Part shown: positions 53,487 through 61,796 of the stretch, one piece after another
Position numbering within the stretch: position 1 is the first letter of the stretch
Layout of the letters: each line of letters opens with the position of its first letter
NCBI RefSeq assembly: GCF_022348185.1
Contig: NZ_JAKRFD010000001.1
Coordinates: 1-64,000 of the forward strand
DNA: 64,000 bases
From: Epibacterium sp. Ofav1-8
Lineage (GTDB): Bacteria; Pseudomonadota; Alphaproteobacteria; Rhodobacterales; Rhodobacteraceae
Direction of reading: 5' to 3'
Notes under the pieces: generated by a model
Told to the model about the DNA's origin: nothing
Seen by the model: only the letters and a program-made list of their open reading frames with translations
The model's database searches: none
Translations under genes and position numbers: made by a program

Positions 53487-54689
53487 ATGTCCGACGCCAA
53501 AGGCTTTGCCACCCGTGCCATCCACCACGCCTATGACCCGATGCAGAACGAGGGCGCGCTGACGCCGCCGGTGCATCTGACCTCGACCTTTGTGTTCGAG
53601 AACGCCGAAGCCGGGGGCGAAATGTTCGCGGGCGAGCGTGAGGGCCATATCTACAGCCGGATCTCGAACCCGACCTGCGCCCTGCTGGAACAGCGCATCG
53701 CCACGCTCGAAGGGGCCGAGGCCGGTCTGGCACTGGCAAGCGGTATGGGCGCGGTGACGGCGATCCTGTGGACGCTCCTCAGCCCCGGTGACGAGGTCAT
53801 CGTCGACAAGACGCTCTATGGCTGCACCTTTGCCTATATGCGTCACGGGTTGTCGAAATGGGGGGTCACCATCACCCATGTGGACATGACCGATGCGGAC
53901 GCCCTGCGTGCCGCCATCAGTGACAAGACCCGTGTGGTCTATTTCGAGACCCCCGCCAACCCTAATATGCGGCTGGTGGACATTAAGCTGGCCTCTGAGA
54001 TTGCCCATTCCGTGGGTGCGCGGGTGGTGGTGGATAACACCTACGCGACACCTTACCTGACCCGCCCGATCGAGCTCGGCGCGGATCTGGTGCTGCATTC
54101 GGCGACCAAATACCTTGGTGGTCACGGCGATGTGGTCGCGGGGCTGGTTGCGGGCAGCGCCGAGCTTTTGACCGAAATCCGCCTTGTCGGCATGAAGGAC
54201 ATGACCGGCGCGGTGATGGCGCCCTTTAACGCGATGCTGATCATGCGCGGGCTGAAGACGCTGGCGCTTCGGATGGACCGTCACTGTGCCTCGGCGCAGA
54301 CCGTTGCCGAGTGGCTTGAGGCCCAGCCCGGCGTCGCCAAGGTCTATTTCCCCGGCTTGCAAAGCTTTGAACAGCACGAGATCGCCAAGGCGCAGATGGC
54401 GCAGCCCGGTGGCATGATCGCCTTTGAACTCGAAGGCGGTATGGAGGCTGGCATCAGCCTGATGAACCGCCTGCAAATGATCCAGCGCGCGGTGTCGCTG
54501 GGCGATGCAGAGACGCTGATCCAGCACCCGGCCTCGATGACCCATTCCACCTACACGCCCGAAGAACGTGCCGAACATGGCATCAGCGACGGGCTTGTGC
54601 GCTTGTCAGTGGGGCTGGAAGAAGTCTCTGACATTCTGGATGATCTGCATCAGGCGCTGTCGCCCGAGATGCGGCAGGCGGCAGAGTAA
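53487..54689 (+). CDS. mdeA: methionine gamma-lyase
   Basis: 400 residues from MSDAKGFATRAIHH, with GAAGGAG upstream. Cys/Met-metabolism PLP family: catalytic Lys208 in HSATKYLGGHGD. Cys113 in LYGCTFAYM is the residue that distinguishes methionine gamma-lyase (Cys116 in P. putida) from cystathionine lyases, which have Gly. It splits methionine into methanethiol, ammonia and 2-oxobutyrate; the next gene would use the last. Confidence 0.88.
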   Translation: MSDAKGFATRAIHHAYDPMQNEGALTPPVHLTSTFVFENAEAGGEMFAGEREGHIYSRISNPTCALLEQRIATLEGAEAGLALASGMGAVTAILWTLLSPGDEVIVDKTLYGCTFAYMRHGLSKWGVTITHVDMTDADALRAAISDKTRVVYFETPANPNMRLVDIKLASEIAHSVGARVVVDNTYATPYLTRPIELGADLVLHSATKYLGGHGDVVAGLVAGSAELLTEIRLVGMKDMTGAVMAPFNAMLIMRGLKTLALRMDRHCASAQTVAEWLEAQPGVAKVYFPGLQSFEQHEIAKAQMAQPGGMIAFELEGGMEAGISLMNRLQMIQRAVSLGDAETLIQHPASMTHSTYTPEERAEHGISDGLVRLSVGLEEVSDILDDLHQALSPEMRQAAE

Positions 54690-54698
54690 GGGGGCGAG

Positions 54699-57083
54699 AT
54701 GTCCGACCAGATCCAGCACCTGAAAACGGTGGAGCAGCGGCTGTTGTGGCTGTCCCACTGGATGATCCACAACGCCAACCATCTGCGCGCCAAGGAAGAC
54801 GGCATCAAGATCGGCGGCCATCAGGCGTCCTCGGCGTCGATGGTGTCGATCATGACCGCGCTCTATTTCTCGGCCCTCAGACCCGAGGATCGGGTGGCGG
54901 TAAAACCGCATGCCTCGCCCATTTTCCACGCCATGCAATACCTGATGGGCAATCAAACCCGCGAGAAGATGGAGAATTTCCGGGGCTATGGCGGCGTGCA
55001 GAGCTACCCCAGCCGCACCAAGGACATCGACGATGTGGATTTCTCCACCGGGTCTGTGGGCCTTGGCGTGGGGATCACCGCGCTTGCGTCCATGGTGCAG
55101 GATTTCATCACGGCCAAGGACTGGGGCGGCGATGTCGATCCGGGCCGGATGGTGGCGTTGGTGGGCGATGCCGAGCTTGATGAGGGCAATATCTACGAGG
55201 TGTTGCAGGAAGGCTGGAAGAACGACCTGCGCAACACCTGGTGGATCATCGACTACAACCGCCAGAGCCTTGATGGCATCGTGCGCGAGGGGCTGTTTGG
55301 CCGGGTTGAGAAAATATTCGAGGCCTTCGGCTGGGATGTGGTGCGGGTGAAATACGGCGCGCTGCAACGGGCCGCATTTGAAGAACCCGGCGGCGCGGCC
55401 CTGCGCGACTGGATTGATGCCTGTCCGAACGTCGAATACTCCGCGCTGACCTATATGGGCGGGGCCAATTGGCGCAAACGGCTGATGGAGGATCTGGGCG
55501 ATCAGGGGGCGGTCTCGGCGCTGATCGACAAACGCAGCGACGCGGAACTGGCGGCGCTGATGGAGAACCTCGGCGGCAATTGCGTGGAGACCATGGCCGA
55601 CACATTCGCCGCCATCGACCATGACCGCCCGACCTGTTTCCTTGCATATACGATCAAGGGTTGGGGCACGCCGATTGCGGGCCATAAGGACAACCACGGC
55701 GGCCTGATGACCAAGGCGCAAATGGCAGAGTGGCAGACCCATATGGGCGTGGCCGAGGGGCAGGAGTGGGAGCCGCTCGCGACCGTTTCTGACACCAAGA
55801 GCTTTCAGGCCTACCTCGATCAGGTGCCGTTTTTTGCAAAGGGGGCGCGGCGCTACTCGGACGCGCGGCTTTCGGTGCCGGCGGTTGCCGTGGACACAAG
55901 CCGCGAGATTTCAACGCAAATGGCCTTTGGCAAGATCCTCGACGATCTGGCGCGGGGCGACAGCGATCTGGCGGCGCGGATCATGACCACCTCGCCGGAT
56001 GTGACCGGCACCACGGGGCTTGGGCCATGGGTCAATCGGCGCAAGCTCTTTGCCCGCAAGGCACAGAAGGATGCGTTTATCGAGCATCGCATCCCGTCGA
56101 CCGCCAAGTGGAACTTTGACCCGCAAGGCCAGCATGTCGAACTTGGCATTGCCGAGATGAACCTGTTCCTGTTGCTGGGCGCGGCGGGCCTGTCGCATAG
56201 CCTCTGGGGCAAGCGAGTGATCCCGATTGGCACGGTCTATGATCCCTTCGTGCACCGGGGTTTGGACGCGCTGAACTACGCTTGCTATCAGGATGCGCGG
56301 TTCATGATTGTCGGCACGCCGTCCGGGGTGACGCTGGCACCCGAAGGCGGCGCGCACCAATCTGTCGGCACGCCTCTTACGGGCATGGCACAGGATGGGC
56401 TGGCGAGCTTTGAACCGGCCTTTGCCGATGAACTCGCGGTCATCATGGAATGGGCCTTTGATTACATGCAGCGCGATGGCGAAGGCGACCCGGACGAACG
56501 CACCTGGCTGCGCGATGAAACCGGGGGATCGGTCTATCTGCGGCTGACCACCAAGCCGCTCGAACAGCCGGGGCAGCGCGTAGATGACGCCTTCCGGCAG
56601 GGGGCGATTGATGGGGCTTATTGGTTGCGCAAGCCGGGGCCGAATTGTTCGGTGGTGATCGCCTATCAGGGCGCGGTCGCGGATGAGGCGATTGCGGCGG
56701 CGGGTCTGGTCGGTGAGCATCGCCGCGATGTTGCAGTGCTGGCGGTTACATCGGCGGATCGCCTCAATGCGGGCTGGACGGCGGCGCAGCGGGAACGGGC
56801 CCGTGGCAACCCGCAGGCCCTGTCGCATGTGGAGCGTCTCTTGGGCGAACTGCCGGCCCATTGCACCCTGATTACCGCGATTGATGGCCATCCGGCGACG
56901 CTCTCGTGGTTGGGGTCGGTTGCGGGGCATCGGGTGGTGTCGCATGGCGTTGAACACTTTGGCCAAACGGGCACCATCGGCGATCTTTACCGTCATTTTG
57001 GCCTCGACCGCCACAATCTGGCGCGCTCGGTAGGTGAGTTGACGGCGGGCGCGCGCCGCATTCCCGGTGGTCAGGCGGGCTGA
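54699..57083 (+). CDS. mdeB: 2-oxobutyrate dehydrogenase E1-like protein (AceE/transketolase family)
   Basis: 794 residues, single-chain AceE-type E1 architecture. N-terminal TPP half has IGGHQASSASM (29-39) and the diphosphate motif GDAELDEGN ending IIDYNRQSLDG. The pyrimidine half includes HVELGIAEMNLFLLLGAAGL. In P. putida mdeB, downstream of mdeA, encodes a PDH-E1 homologue that decarboxylates 2-oxobutyrate. It starts 9 nt after mdeA behind GGGCGAG. No E2 or E3 is adjacent, so it must borrow them. Confidence 0.85.
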   Translation: MSDQIQHLKTVEQRLLWLSHWMIHNANHLRAKEDGIKIGGHQASSASMVSIMTALYFSALRPEDRVAVKPHASPIFHAMQYLMGNQTREKMENFRGYGGVQSYPSRTKDIDDVDFSTGSVGLGVGITALASMVQDFITAKDWGGDVDPGRMVALVGDAELDEGNIYEVLQEGWKNDLRNTWWIIDYNRQSLDGIVREGLFGRVEKIFEAFGWDVVRVKYGALQRAAFEEPGGAALRDWIDACPNVEYSALTYMGGANWRKRLMEDLGDQGAVSALIDKRSDAELAALMENLGGNCVETMADTFAAIDHDRPTCFLAYTIKGWGTPIAGHKDNHGGLMTKAQMAEWQTHMGVAEGQEWEPLATVSDTKSFQAYLDQVPFFAKGARRYSDARLSVPAVAVDTSREISTQMAFGKILDDLARGDSDLAARIMTTSPDVTGTTGLGPWVNRRKLFARKAQKDAFIEHRIPSTAKWNFDPQGQHVELGIAEMNLFLLLGAAGLSHSLWGKRVIPIGTVYDPFVHRGLDALNYACYQDARFMIVGTPSGVTLAPEGGAHQSVGTPLTGMAQDGLASFEPAFADELAVIMEWAFDYMQRDGEGDPDERTWLRDETGGSVYLRLTTKPLEQPGQRVDDAFRQGAIDGAYWLRKPGPNCSVVIAYQGAVADEAIAAAGLVGEHRRDVAVLAVTSADRLNAGWTAAQRERARGNPQALSHVERLLGELPAHCTLITAIDGHPATLSWLGSVAGHRVVSHGVEHFGQTGTIGDLYRHFGLDRHNLARSVGELTAGARRIPGGQAG

Positions 57084-57091
57084 GACGCGGG

Positions 57092-58114
57092 CTACTGCAA
57101 GACGGCGCTGCTCCACTCGCGCAGGAACGCGGCCTTTTTGAAGGCGTCGAGATAGACCAGCAGCCCGGGCCCCATGCGGATACGACGCAGGGCGTGGGTG
57201 TCGTCGCTCCAGGCGTCTTCCTCCAGCACGGAAAACGCCCCGGGGGCCGCCTGCCACCCCTGCGAAATCAGGTGGTCGATCATCAGGCCCGCCAGTTCGG
57301 GCGCCTTGCTGTCGCGCGGAATGAAGGCGGTGCGCAGGGCCACCACGGTGTAATCCTGCGGCAGCAGAACAAGCACGTCATCCGTGTTGCTCTTCTCGCG
57401 CGCATAGCTGCCCAGCACGTTGTAGGCCATGGTCAATTCGCCGGAGGCCACATCGTCGATCATCTGGCTCGAACAGCAATAGAGCCGCACGCCGACCGAC
57501 CCCATCACCTCGCTCAGCCTCCAGTAGGTGTCCGAGGTCCGCGCATCCTGCGTGGCATAGAGATACCCAAGCCCCGAGGTGCGGATGTCATAGGTGCCGA
57601 CCTTGCCTTCGAACCGGTCGGGATGGTCGCGGATCAAGGCAATCAGATCCTGCCGGTTGTCCGGCAAAGGCAAGCCATCCAGCGCCTTGCGCGACAGCAC
57701 CACCGCCGCGGGTTCCTGGGTAAATGCAAACAGGTGTTCGCGCCAGCGGGCCCAGGCCGGCAGCCGCTGCGTCGCCAGAGAGCTGTAGGGCTGCGCCTTG
57801 CCGTCGTTCACCAGCTTGGTTTGCAGATCGGTTGCGATCGAGATCGCCAGATCCATGTCGACCGTGTCCCGGTCGAGCGCCTGCATCAATTCACCGGAAC
57901 TGGCCACCGTATACTCAACCCGCACATCCGGCAGGTTGCGCAGGAAATCCCGCAATGTCGGCTCGAAGAATTCCGCATCGCCGGTAGACAGGACACGCAG
58001 GACCCGGCGCGCGTCAGGGGGGCCGACGCTGATGTGGTTTTCGACCTCGAACGCAGGCAGCGGCGCCGCAAAGAGGCCGAGGATCAGGCCAAGGGAAACG
58101 ACAAGCTTGCGCAT
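57092..58114 (-). CDS. periplasmic substrate-binding protein linked to TctDE
   Basis: 340 residues with signal MRKLVVSLGLILGLFAAPLPAFEV. The fold resembles iron/phosphonate family-1 binding proteins (VRVEYTVASSGELMQALDRD near 60-80; GKVGTYDIRTSGLGYLYATQD). It overlaps the sensor-kinase gene by 31 nt and has no permease partner. That arrangement suggests a periplasmic co-sensor delivering ligand information to TctE rather than a transport component. There are several Cys (CCSS), unusual for this group. Confidence 0.75.
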   Translation of the reverse strand: MRKLVVSLGLILGLFAAPLPAFEVENHISVGPPDARRVLRVLSTGDAEFFEPTLRDFLRNLPDVRVEYTVASSGELMQALDRDTVDMDLAISIATDLQTKLVNDGKAQPYSSLATQRLPAWARWREHLFAFTQEPAAVVLSRKALDGLPLPDNRQDLIALIRDHPDRFEGKVGTYDIRTSGLGYLYATQDARTSDTYWRLSEVMGSVGVRLYCCSSQMIDDVASGELTMAYNVLGSYAREKSNTDDVLVLLPQDYTVVALRTAFIPRDSKAPELAGLMIDHLISQGWQAAPGAFSVLEEDAWSDDTHALRRIRMGPGLLVYLDAFKKAAFLREWSSAVLQ

Positions 58115-59469
58115 GCACCACCTGTATCGCTGTGATTGGTGAGGAAGAGCCGCCCGCCATGGGCGCGGGCAACTTCATGTGCGATGGTCAGACCAAGACC
58201 GGACCCGACCACGGCATCCGTATTGCCGCCGCGCACAAACCTGCGCGTGAGGTGGCCCATATCGGCCTTTGGAAAACCTGCGCCCTCGTCCCGCACGGTG
58301 ATCTCGGCGGTGGTGCCGCTGCGGCGGGCGCTGACGTGGACGATGCTGTCGGCGGGCGAATACTTGATCGCATTGTCGAGCAGATTGAGCAGCGCGCTTT
58401 GCATCAGGATCGGATCCCCCTTCACCACCATTGCGGCGTCGGGCAGGGTGATCTCAAGGTCGATATCGCGCAGTTCCGCCAGCGGGCGCAGGCGCGACAC
58501 CGCATCCCGGGCCAGGCGGGTCAGCTCCACATCTTCCATCTCCAGATGATCGGAGCGAAAGGACACCATGGCGTGATCCAGCAATTGCCCGGCTGCGCGG
58601 CTGCTTTCGTCGATGGCGCGGATCATCTCGCGCACGGCCTGCCGGTTCTCGGGCTTGTCGACCCGGCGCAGGGTGATTTCCGCCTGCGTGCGCACGGTGG
58701 TGAGCGGCGTGCGGACCCGGTGCGCGGCCTCGGCGATCAGATCCTCCGACCGCGACAGCGAGGTCTTGAGGCGGCTCATAAATCCATTGAGCGCGCCCAC
58801 AAGGGATTCCATCTCCGCCGGCACCGGGGCCGAGACGGGCCGCAGATCCGAAAGGCCGCGCCGCGACACCGAGCCTGCCAATTGCCGCAGCGGCTGGATC
58901 GCGGATTGGGCCGCAAGGATGCCAAAGATCGCCGCGATCACAAAGAAGCCGATGCCAAACCCGGCCACGGTCCGTGAAATCCCCGCCAATTGCTGACGCA
59001 GGCCATAGCGGGTCTGCGCGACGGTCACCTCGACAAAATCGGGCGTGCCGCTGACCGACAGACGCCGGGTGGCGGTGGCCATGCGGATTTCCTCGCCATC
59101 GTAGCGCGCGGTCTGGAACCGCGGGGCCAGATCGATGGCTGCCACAGGTTTTGGCAGATCCGGGTAGCCGGTGAGGAACTCCCCGTTGCGGGTGATGGCA
59201 TAAAACACCCGATCATCGCTGATATTGCCGAGCATGGAAAAGGCGAAATAGGGAATATCCACCGTCAGCTCGCCGTTGCGCACGGAGGCGGAGTCGAGGA
59301 TGGCGGTGACCGAGGCGGAGAGGATTTCATCCTGGCTTTGGCCCGCCAGATCACGGGTGTAGTTCCGCACCACGAAAAACACCAACGTCGCCAGAAGCGC
59401 CGCTCCGGTCAGCAGCTGAATGATCAGGCGTCGCCGGATGGAGCCGCGCAGCTGGATCGGCGTGCTCAT
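58084..59469 (-). CDS. tctE: sensor histidine kinase (TctE type)
   Basis: 461 residues: span 1 (about 15-38), short periplasmic sensor, span 2 (about 165-185), HAMP, HisKA with His in AEAAHRVRTPLTTVRTQ, HATPase with N-box NLLDNAIKYS, DEGAGF and GSGLGLTI. It belongs to the TctE group that controls tricarboxylate transport. It overlaps the regulator by 4 nt. Confidence 0.88.
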   Translation of the reverse strand: MSTPIQLRGSIRRRLIIQLLTGAALLATLVFFVVRNYTRDLAGQSQDEILSASVTAILDSASVRNGELTVDIPYFAFSMLGNISDDRVFYAITRNGEFLTGYPDLPKPVAAIDLAPRFQTARYDGEEIRMATATRRLSVSGTPDFVEVTVAQTRYGLRQQLAGISRTVAGFGIGFFVIAAIFGILAAQSAIQPLRQLAGSVSRRGLSDLRPVSAPVPAEMESLVGALNGFMSRLKTSLSRSEDLIAEAAHRVRTPLTTVRTQAEITLRRVDKPENRQAVREMIRAIDESSRAAGQLLDHAMVSFRSDHLEMEDVELTRLARDAVSRLRPLAELRDIDLEITLPDAAMVVKGDPILMQSALLNLLDNAIKYSPADSIVHVSARRSGTTAEITVRDEGAGFPKADMGHLTRRFVRGGNTDAVVGSGLGLTIAHEVARAHGGRLFLTNHSDTGGACASLSFPLA

Positions 59470-60131
59470 GTCAGGCTCAGCCGGTAGCCGAGACCGCGCA
59501 CGGTGACGATCTGTGCCTGCGCGCCTTCCAGATGTTTGCGCAGGCGCCCGACATAGACCTCGATCGCATTCTCCGAGGCATCGACGTCATAGGAAAACAG
59601 CCGGTCCACAAGCTTTGATTTCGAAAACACCTGATCGGGGGCGCAGATGAAGATCTCCAGCAGGCGCAGTTCCCGGTTGCGCAGGTGGATCTCGCGGTTG
59701 CCGACGGTCAGCGTGCAGGCCAGCGGATCAAAGCTGATGTCGCCGAGCCGGTGCACATTGCTGGCCCCGCCGCTCTGACGCCGCAGCACCGCCCGGCAGC
59801 GCGCTTCCAGCTCGGAGAAATCAAAGGGTTTGACGATATAGTCGTCGGCGCCAAGATCCAGCACCCCGACCCGATCAGACACTTCGGATCGTGCCGTGAG
59901 GACAATCACGGGCGTGTCGCGGCGCGCGGCGCGATGAGATTGCAGAAAGTGCCGCCCGTCGCCGTCGGGCAGCATGATGTCCAGCAGGATCAGGTCGTAT
60001 TCGGTGGTCGCGATGAAATCCTCCGCCGTGCCAAGATCGCCGGCGCGATCCACCACATGCCCGTCCAGGGTCAGACGTCCCACCACCGCGTTGGCAAGCT
60101 GGTCGTTATCTTCAACGAGTAAATAGCGCAT
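59466..60131 (-). CDS. tctD: OmpR-family response regulator (TctD type)
   Basis: 221 residues, start at 60131 (MRYLLVEDNDQLANAVV). Receiver with phospho-Asp in YDLILLDIMLPDGDG; C-terminal winged helix (NREIHLRNRELRLLEIF, VDASENAIEVYVGRLRKHLEG, VTVRGLGYRLS). Probably activates the divergent tctCBA through the repeats just upstream. Confidence 0.9.
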   Translation of the reverse strand: MRYLLVEDNDQLANAVVGRLTLDGHVVDRAGDLGTAEDFIATTEYDLILLDIMLPDGDGRHFLQSHRAARRDTPVIVLTARSEVSDRVGVLDLGADDYIVKPFDFSELEARCRAVLRRQSGGASNVHRLGDISFDPLACTLTVGNREIHLRNRELRLLEIFICAPDQVFSKSKLVDRLFSYDVDASENAIEVYVGRLRKHLEGAQAQIVTVRGLGYRLSLT

Positions 60132-60151
60132 GGCGGGGAAACTTTTGCCTC

Positions 60152-60193
60152 GTGTCAGGTTTGTGTCAGCTTGAACCGGGATATCCCGATTCA
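60152..60193. promoter_or_regulatory. TctD-type direct repeats and a palindrome before tctC
   Basis: Direct repeats GTGTCAG at 60152-60158 and 60163-60169 are 11 bp apart, the spacing of OmpR-family sites. Right beside them is a 22-bp inverted repeat (60172-60193) with core CGGGATATCCCG and one mismatched pair. Confidence 0.6.
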
Positions 60194-60233
60194 TGAGCGT
60201 GCAATTGCGCGTTTGTCAAATGGGAGGAACATT

Positions 60234-61214
60234 ATGACATCTTTTGCGCTGGGTCGTCGGACCCTGATGGCTGCTGCTGCAGCCGCCCTGACCTTCGGCT
60301 CCCCGGCTATGGCCGAGCAGGTTCTCGACAAGGTTCACTTCCTGATCCCCGGCGGCGCCGGTGGTGGCTGGGACGGAACCGCGCGCGGCACCGGTGAGGC
60401 GCTGACCAAATCGGGCCTCGTGGGCACCGCATCCTATGAAAACATGTCCGGCGGTGGCGGTGGCAAGGCCATCGGGTATCTGATCGAGAACGCCGAGAGC
60501 CTGGATGACACGCTAATGGTGAACTCCACCCCCATCGTGATCCGCTCGCTGACCGGTGTGTTCCCGCACAACTTCCGTGACCTGACGCTGGTTGCAGGCA
60601 CCATCGGGGACTACGCCGCCCTGGTCGTGGCCAAGGACAGCCCGATCGGCAATATGGAAGAATTCCTCGCGGCCTATCGTGAAGATCCGCGCGGCACCGC
60701 CGTGGGCGGCGGCTCGGTTCCGGGTGGCATGGATCACCTCGTTGCGGCCATGGTGATGCAGTCCGCGGGCGAAGATCCGACCGCGCTGAAATACATCCCC
60801 TATGACGCAGGCGGCAAGGCGATGGCAGCTCTCCTGTCGGGTGAGATCAAGGCGCTTTCCACCGGGTTCTCCGAGGCGATCGCACTGGCCGAAGCGGGCG
60901 AAGTCAAAATCCTCGGCGTGACCGCGGACGAGCGCGTCCCGGCCTATGACAGTGCCGCCACCATGAAAGAGCAGGGTCTGGAGACCACGTTCGTGAACTG
61001 GCGCGGGTTCTTTGGCGCGCCGGGCCTGTCGGAAGACAAGGTTGCCGCCTATCAGGACGTGCTGGCCAAGATGTATGACACCCCCGAGTGGGAAGACGTG
61101 CGCGCCCGTAACGGCTGGGTCAACATCCACAATTCCGGTGACGAGTTCAAAGCCTTCCTCGAAGGTCAGGAAAAGGTCATCGGCGACCTGATGAAGCAGC
61201 TGGGCTTCCTCTAA
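60234..61214 (+). CDS. tctC: tripartite tricarboxylate transporter substrate-binding protein
   Basis: 326 residues from MTSFALGRRTLMAAAAAALTFG, a Sec/Tat-like signal (RRTLM) ending AMAE, with GGGAGGAA upstream. TTT-family SBP marks: FLIPGGAGGGWDGTARGTGEALTKSG near the start and VGGGSVPGGMDHL. It binds citrate-like or other carboxylates. Phylogenetic spread of TctC ligands is wide, so citrate is only a default. Confidence 0.9.
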   Translation: MTSFALGRRTLMAAAAAALTFGSPAMAEQVLDKVHFLIPGGAGGGWDGTARGTGEALTKSGLVGTASYENMSGGGGGKAIGYLIENAESLDDTLMVNSTPIVIRSLTGVFPHNFRDLTLVAGTIGDYAALVVAKDSPIGNMEEFLAAYREDPRGTAVGGGSVPGGMDHLVAAMVMQSAGEDPTALKYIPYDAGGKAMAALLSGEIKALSTGFSEAIALAEAGEVKILGVTADERVPAYDSAATMKEQGLETTFVNWRGFFGAPGLSEDKVAAYQDVLAKMYDTPEWEDVRARNGWVNIHNSGDEFKAFLEGQEKVIGDLMKQLGFL

Positions 61215-61233
61215 TTTTCGAGCAGTGACGTCA

Positions 61234-61262
61234 GGTCCGGCACCAATCGCGGGTGCCGGACC
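61234..61262 (+). other. hairpin between tctC and tctB
   Basis: Perfect 11-bp stem GGTCCGGCACC/GGTGCCGGACC, 7-nt loop, then CTTT, 19 nt after the tctC stop. A likely attenuator or stabiliser yielding more SBP than membrane subunits. Confidence 0.7.
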
Positions 61263-61298
61263 CTTTCCCGTATCCCCAAACAGCAACAGGAGGAGATC

Positions 61299-61784
61299 AT
61301 GGCGCTCGACCGTTGGATCGCGCTGATCATTCTCGGCATCGCTCTGGCCTATGGCTATGCGGCCTTTTTCACCATGGATCAGCTACTGCCGCCGTTCATG
61401 CAGCGAAACCCGATCTGGCCGAGCACCTTTCCCAAGGTTCTGGCCGTACTGTCGATCTTGACCGCTGCGATCATCGTTCTGGGGCTGGAAAAACCCAGTG
61501 GCGAGGTCAAGACCCCGGACATCGATTACCGCCGCCTTGGCGACTACAACATCGGTCAAGCCGCGCTTCTGCTGGGGCTGATGGTCGCCTATGCGCTCTT
61601 GCTGCGTCCGGCGGGGTTCCTGTTGTCCACCTCCGGGTTCCTCATCGTCGGCGCGATGATCCTTGGCGAGCGCAAGCTGTGGATTCTGATCCCGGTTGCG
61701 GCCGTGGCGACGGGCATCGTCTGGTACCTCGTCGAGGGCGTGCTGGGCATCTTCTTGCGGCCCTTGCCGTTCTTTCTCGGATAA
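61299..61784 (+). CDS. tctB: tripartite tricarboxylate transporter small membrane subunit
   Basis: 161 residues with four membrane segments: WIALIILGIALAYGYAAFF, an amphipathic VLAVLSILTAAIIVLGL, ALLLGLMVAYALLLRPAGFLLSTSGFLIVGAMI and LIPVAAVATGIVWYLVEGVLGIFL. AGGAGG precedes the ATG. Length and layout are standard for TctB. Confidence 0.88.
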   Translation: MALDRWIALIILGIALAYGYAAFFTMDQLLPPFMQRNPIWPSTFPKVLAVLSILTAAIIVLGLEKPSGEVKTPDIDYRRLGDYNIGQAALLLGLMVAYALLLRPAGFLLSTSGFLIVGAMILGERKLWILIPVAAVATGIVWYLVEGVLGIFLRPLPFFLG

Positions 61785-61796
61785 TCGGAGGCTCAG

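Noticed and set aside
60171-60233. Mirror-like N-terminal extensions of tctC and tctD, both beginning MNRDIP
   Set aside because: Both are readings of the same palindrome from opposite strands; the true starts have proper signal or receiver sequence.
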